NCBI GenBank assembly: GCA_905160935.1
Contig: CAJHZI010000741.1
Location: 338,501 to 402,500, forward strand
Direction of reading: 5' to 3'
Source: Enchytraeus crypticus
Lineage: Eukaryota; Annelida; Clitellata; Enchytraeida; Enchytraeidae
DNA: 64,000 nt
The notes under the pieces were generated by a model. It was not told where the DNA came from. It did not search any database and saw only the letters and a list, made by a program, of their open reading frames with translations. The position numbers and the translations under genes were made by a program. This document shows, one piece after another, positions 58,958-64,000 of this stretch (position 1 is the first letter of the stretch; each line of letters begins with the position of its first letter).

Positions 58958-59495
58958 TTACAGCCCAGCATACGTCAGCCTGGTGGCGGTTAGAGCTCCG
59001 CACGCGCTGAACAGTGACGCCGTTACCATGACAACTGACGGGCTGCCCACCCAGTGCACGAGAGAGCCGAGAAAGGAGGAGAGAAAGAACTGAGCCACAA
59101 ACACCATGCTGCTGACCTGCGTGTGTGGATCAATCAGTGACAGTTACTGTCTACAGTATTCTCTAGAAATGAATCAGAATACTGGCAGTTACACAGTTAG
59201 AACAAGTGAACAAGAACAAGACATTGTTAGAGAACAAGAGCATTACTAGAGAACAAGAGCATTACTAGAGAACAAGAGCATTACTAGGGAACAAGGGCAT
59301 TACTAGAGAACAAGAGTGTGTGAATCAGGATATTAAACGACGTCTCAGGTTTTCCTGACATCTTATTCCACTGGGGAACAGGACGTTCAATATAAACTAA
59401 TTTATTACCTTATATATTTAATATACATGTATAAATGTGTAATTATTGTGTGTATAAATATATATATATATACACATATATATATATTTATACAC

Positions 59496-59546
<51 letters not shown>

Positions 59547-59567
59547 GTATATATATATATATATAGA

Positions 59568-59603
<36 letters not shown>

Positions 59604-59612
59604 CATGTATAT

Positions 59613-59650
<38 letters not shown>

Positions 59651-62600
59651 CATGTATACATATATATATCGGTATGTATGTACGTATGAATTTATGTATG
59701 TATGTATGTATGTATGCATGTATGTATGTATGTATGTCTGTCTGTATGTATGTATGTATGTATGTATGTATGTATGTATGTATGTATGTATGTATGTCTG
59801 TATGTATATGTATCTATAAGAGAGAGAAAGTGAGAGAGAGAAAGAAAGAAAAAAGAGAGAACATAATTGCTAAACATATATATACATGTATATATATGTG
59901 TAAACATATATACATGTATGTACGTATGTATGTATGTATGTATGTATGTATGTATGTATGTATGTATGTCTGTCTGTCTGTCTGTCGGTCTGTCTGTCTG
60001 TCTGTCTGTATGCATGCATGCATGCATGTATGTATGTATGGTATGTATGTATGTATGTATGTGTATGAATGTATGTATGTATGTATACAGTATATGTATG
60101 TATGTATATATGTCTGTCTGTATACATACTATGCGTATGTATGTATGCATACATACTTTACTTCAATTTCTAAACTGCTTTTTAAAATAATTTTATTTCA
60201 GAAGTGACACACTCTAGCTATTTACCACTGCCACGTCTGTGCCCAGGCCACGCGGATGACGTAAAGATGACGTCACAGAGCCGCCATCTTGATTTTCTTC
60301 AAACTGCAGCACAGCATCATTGCAGACAAGAGTGTTCAGTAAATCAGCTACAGTTAAGCTTAATCTGCCCTAATGTCTAACTAAAGGTGTTAAACCTACG
60401 GTTATAAGGTTATATACATGTATATGAATGGATTTAAGGGAAGTTTAGTGTTAGGCTTAGAGTTAAGTTGTAGTAGTAGAATATAAAGTAATAGTAGAAT
60501 ATACAAGATTTTTCGGCCAGATATTTAACGATTGGTATAGTGTGGACTTGGCCATCACGTTAGGTAGCTGCCAGTTCCGTTTGGCAACTGTTATTAATAG
60601 AAACAGATGAAGGATTAATACTAACTTATTTCTGGTGCTATGTGGTATTCATCAATTGATTTGATATCTGACCTGTTAAGTGGTGTGAAATTATACTAAT
60701 TGATTAATTAATTAATTAATTGATTGATTAATTGATTGATTGATTAATTGTTTAATTTATTAATTAATTGATTGATTGATCGATTGATTGACAACTGACC
60801 TGCTTGCTGGTGTGGTAGTGAGCTAGCATCAGGTAGGGCATGGTGAACAATGTGGCGTACATGACTCCTGGACATACTGAGAGCAGAACAGAGGACCACG
60901 GACTTCTGATCCAGTAGATCAGCAGAGAGCCAAGTGTGTAGACCAGTTGACTACACACATACGTGTTGCGTGCTCCTATACAAATACGCACACACAATGC
61001 AGTACCATGCAGTAGTAGGCCTACATATGTTATTTTTTAAAAACATTCATAAAACATCGTCATGTAGCAAGAAACTAAAATGGTGTGCCAAAGCAGTGAC
61101 ATACAATAAAATGCAATACAATGAAATACAACACAGGAAAATATAACACAACACAATTCAATATGCGAAACTATAGATCACAATACATCACAATACAATA
61201 CAAATATTCCAATAACAAATTTGTGGTCGACGCCACTTACCACACTTCAGGACGATCCTCTCTATGAATGAGGAGTATATGGAACAGGAAATGGAATACA
61301 GCGACATCCCCAGTGATCCCAATCTCACACCATCGTCGTAAAGCCGATGTTCAGGCGACGAAATGGGCGCCTCAGGAATTCCACGATACACGACCTGTCC
61401 TACGAAGTCCGTGAAATAGAGGGAGTAGGAGATGAGAGAGGCCCAACAGAAGAAATTAGTGAGACATAGGAGGAGAAGAGATCTGGGCATATGGAGAAGA
61501 GATTTGAGATAGGTGCTGGCTGATACAGAGTCATTTATCTCTTCCCACGACCTTTCTATTTCCATTCTTTCTCTTAACATTCCGCCATTTTCTAGTCTGT
61601 CTGTGTCCATAATTCCTCCTTCTGGAATATTTAACTTTATAGATGTTTCTTTATCATAACCATCCAAACAGTGACTCGGGTGTTGACTTCTCACTCCGAC
61701 AGACTCATGAAATGTCTGGGAATGCTTATCGTCTGTGGTATGTTTTCCAATATGTGATATCCTGTCTTCTGGTGGTGTCCTTCCAGTGCTGGATGACTCT
61801 TTCAATGAACTGCCACCTGCAGATGATCTCTGACCGGCTTGATCTCTTCTAGCCACCTGGGTGGAATGCTCCAGCTGATGGATATAGTCAATCACCGCCT
61901 CTCTGTCCTCAGCCAGTCGACTTCTTCTCGAAGGTTCTGACGTGGTTTGGTATTGGAAGTCGGTAGAGCCTAAGGACATGGGCAGCACAGAGGTAATGGA
62001 AGTGGAGCTTTTGGATGACCTCAGTGGATTGTCGGCTTTCTGTCCGGCGAAAACTCTGTTTATAAAACTGGAGTCAGAAGTTAGACTTGATTTTCTTGCT
62101 GGGCTGTTCTCGTAGAACTTTGCCATTTCCAGTTTATCTTCACAGAATCGAAACCCCTTTTCTCTTTGCTGTGACATATCCTGTGTTGAAATGTGGGAAG
62201 CAGATTTGCGCAAGCTTGCTGCTCCAGCTGAGTCGTGATTTCTGCTACTACCTCTGTGACCTCCCTTCTCCAGGACCACCTTACTTGACTTCGCAGCATA
62301 CATCTCCGATGAGATTCCTTCTCTTGAGATATCCTGAACCAAATCAATCTTGATAGAAGGACGGACGGTCTCACGTGACCCATAATCCACAAAGCGATCA
62401 ATCCTCAAACTCTTCTCCTCGTTGTGTCCGTGAATTGAAGGAGCACTGATCGGTTTGCTTGGACCTCTATCTTTTTCCATATGGTCACTGGATGAATACC
62501 ATTCAGCACACTCACTGGGGTTTTGTTGCTGTTTTGTTGAAGAAGGTTGAAGAGGAATTTCTTTAACAGAGAGCATAGTTAAAGTGACCAGTATCAAGTA

Positions 62601-63755
62601 GCAAATAGTTACACATCCGAACACGACTTTGACATGACCCCACAAGGTCGAGGCATTGTCATGACCTACATGTTCAAGGGCCCGCTGCCAGTTAATTCCA
62701 CCAATCACGTAGCCGACTGAACCACCCAATCCGGCCATTACGGTGAAAGTACTCAGCCCACGGGCGTGATCAACAGGTTGACTGACGTCCAGAAGATAGG
62801 TGCGACACGGTGACTGACAGGCATCACAGCAGGAATCCAAAAAAGCTACGCCTACTACTGTGATGAATATACCCCAAATACCACGCTTATATGATTCCGA
62901 TTGGTCGGTTTGAATTGTTGTCATCCAATAATATTCTGAAGTGGTGCTTACATCGTGTTTTGACTTTTCCAATGAAATATATTTCGGAGCTTTGTTTAAT
63001 TTTAGTTTTTTATTTAAATTGTCTAAATTTATTTCTCTTTTTCTTCTATGGACTACTCTGTCAATATGACTGTTTTGTAATGGGTAGCTGACACTGAAGT
63101 TAACTCCGTTTAATGCGTAAACACCTACCAGAGACAGTTTAGCTTCATTTGAAAGTGTTTTCTTCGAAACAGTTGATTTGATATACTTCTGCAACGTTTT
63201 CTTCACTTGTGTTCCATTAACTTCAAGTTTCATCTCTCTAGGTTCATTATTCCACACTGTGGAGGGTCTATCTATCCCAGTCTCAAAGGCGGACCTGCTA
63301 TTAAGCTCACGATCTCCCAGCATCACTCCAACCTCTCTTCCATACGGCACGAGTATCAAACCCAACAAAATCCCGACTGATAGCAGCAGAATGAAAGGTC
63401 GCCTTCTTCCGAGACGTGACCTACATTGATCGCTGAACGAGCCAATCAGAGGGCTGATAAATAGGCCAAGCAGAGGACTGATGCACCAGACTAGGGTCAT
63501 GTAGGTCACGGGTAATCCCAGTTTGAGGAGTATGGGACTGACGAGAGCGGTCTCAGCGGAGTAGCACAGCTCTATGCCGCACACAGCGCAACTTAGCAGG
63601 ACCAGCTCTAGGCGGGTCTTGGGTCTGCAGGTGGCGGTAGGGTGATCTGGTGGATGTAGCAGCAAAGAGGACATGGTGCCACCAGCGCGGTCCACCTGAG
63701 TGTGGAGGAACCTCCTGATGATGAAGAGCTGGGAGGTCAGGAGGTCAAGAGCCAT
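58958..63755 (-). CDS. SLC45A: SLC45A1/A4-type proton-coupled sugar transporter
   Basis: Four coding exons, minus strand: 63755-61241, 60975-60800, 60303-60226 and 59116-58958 (stop TAA); 975 aa. MFS membrane protein. The [11 protein letters not shown] and [10 protein letters not shown] segments, the loop motif SRLGRRRPF (residues 114-121), [19 protein letters not shown] and [18 protein letters not shown] match SLC45A1. A long Ser/Thr-rich cytoplasmic loop (about 400-755) lies between the two halves, as in A1/A4. A second insertion of about 140 residues (149-292) between TM3 and TM4 is unusual. SLC45 proteins cotransport sugars with H+. An in-frame TAG precedes Met1, and a likely 5' UTR acceptor (TCTTCTCTCAG) lies about 30 nt upstream. 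Met28 is an alternative start. Confidence 0.95.
59190..59320. repeat. ~19-bp minisatellite in SLC45 intron 3
   Basis: About six copies of AGAGAACAAGAGCATTACT, 75-200 bp upstream (on the minus strand) of SLC45 exon 4. No exon sequence copied. Confidence 0.88.
59447..60135. repeat. Composite (TA)n, (TATG)n, (TCTG)n microsatellite
   Basis: Mostly TA from 59455 to 59670, then TATG tetranucleotides with TCTG blocks to 60135, interrupted by a GAGA-rich patch at 59820-59860. All long frames here (up to 224 residues on the plus strand) are repeat artefacts. SLC45 intron 3. Confidence 0.95.
60226..60303 (-). CDS. SLC45A: SLC45 coding exon 3 (26 codons)
   Basis: Phase 0 at both ends: acceptor GTGCTGCAG, donor GTG|GTAAAT. 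Encodes [26 protein letters not shown]; the RGLGTD core parallels RGMGVD at the same place in SLC45A1, restoring the loop between TSKQ and [11 protein letters not shown]. The exon also contains AAGATGGCGGC (YY1-like) and TGACGTCA (CRE). Confidence 0.9.
60693..60795. repeat. ATTA/ATTG tract
   Basis: Tetranucleotide-like ATTA and ATTG repeats beginning a few bases beyond the SLC45 exon 2 donor (GTCAGT at 60799). Possibly the (ATTG)n tail of a LINE. Confidence 0.8.
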
Positions 63756-64000
63756 GGGTTCAGTTGATAAGAGCTATGACACCTGAGAGAAGAGTGCTTG
63801 ATCTAAGAAAGTCATATAGTACATACGAATACATATACAATGTACATGTACATACACATATATGTACACAATAACTCTACATATCCCTCTCCCTCGCTCT
63901 CTCTCTCCGTCTCTCTCTCTCTCTCTCTCTCTCTGTCACAAAACTGGTAACTCTTGTGTTCTCTCTCTCTCTCTCTTGAGTTCTCTCTCTTTCTTTCTCT
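63756..64000. other. SLC45 5' flank with (TC)n tracts
   Basis: Contains the probable 5' UTR acceptor at about 63785 (minus strand), then intron-like sequence with CT-rich microsatellites at 63885-63935 and 63960-64000. The first noncoding exon and promoter must lie beyond the window. Confidence 0.7.

Noticed and set aside
58902-59093. 63-residue plus-strand frame
   Set aside because: Shadow of SLC45 exon 4 on the opposite strand.
59405-60207. Several open frames up to 224 residues on both strands ([15 protein letters not shown] patterns)
   Set aside because: Translations of TA, TATG and TCTG microsatellites in SLC45 intron 3; open in many frames on both strands at once.

Overview
This window is nuclear DNA from an animal, most likely an invertebrate. 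It is AT-rich, with intron-split genes, GT-AG (and some GC-AG) introns, tRNA-derived SINEs, fragments of several non-LTR retrotransposon families, a decayed hAT transposon and many micro- and minisatellites. Nothing looks bacterial or plasmid-borne. I cannot name the phylum from sequence alone.

Four protein genes can be reconstructed exon by exon, with splice phases that agree at every junction. (1) 1-6292, minus: the 5' part of an ALDH16A1-type aldehyde dehydrogenase, cut by the window edge, with the catalytic Cys, Glu and Asn all present. (2) 11286-19533, minus: a complete nine-exon RNFT1/2-type membrane RING E3 ligase (453 aa). (3) 24443-53110, plus: a complete 25-exon NAA25 (MDM20), the auxiliary subunit of the NatB N-terminal acetyltransferase (1045 aa). 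(4) 58958-63755, minus: a complete four-coding-exon SLC45A1/A4-type sugar/H+ symporter (975 aa), including a 26-codon exon found only by splice-phase logic. RNFT and NAA25 are divergent. NAA25 and SLC45 are convergent around a transposon-rich 5.8-kb spacer. The four genes have no obvious shared pathway.

The most unusual signal is a recurrent architecture at 3' splice sites. In at least six introns of three genes the last stretch of the intron plus the first 8-45 bases of the next exon has been tandemly copied on the intron side. This gives arrays of decoy acceptors (from one decoy to roughly 30), each carrying an AG and the start of the real exon. The cases are ALDH16A1 exon 7, RNFT exons 5 and 9, and NAA25 exons 4, 6 and 17, with a decayed copy at NAA25 exon 12. 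NAA25 exon 11 instead abuts an array of branch-point-like CTGAC/CTGAT motifs. I saw no matching arrays at 5' splice sites. Three of about 41 reconstructed introns use GC donors, another departure from usual animal statistics.

The rest is repeat landscape: two tRNA-derived SINE families, at least three LINE families (one inserted into a SINE), elements with (GAT)n tails, a TIR element beginning CAGTGGCGGATCCAGG, a 1.9-kb hAT remnant with terminal inverted repeats and a decayed 8-bp target duplication, and a 25-bp satellite with 75-bp higher-order structure upstream of RNFT.
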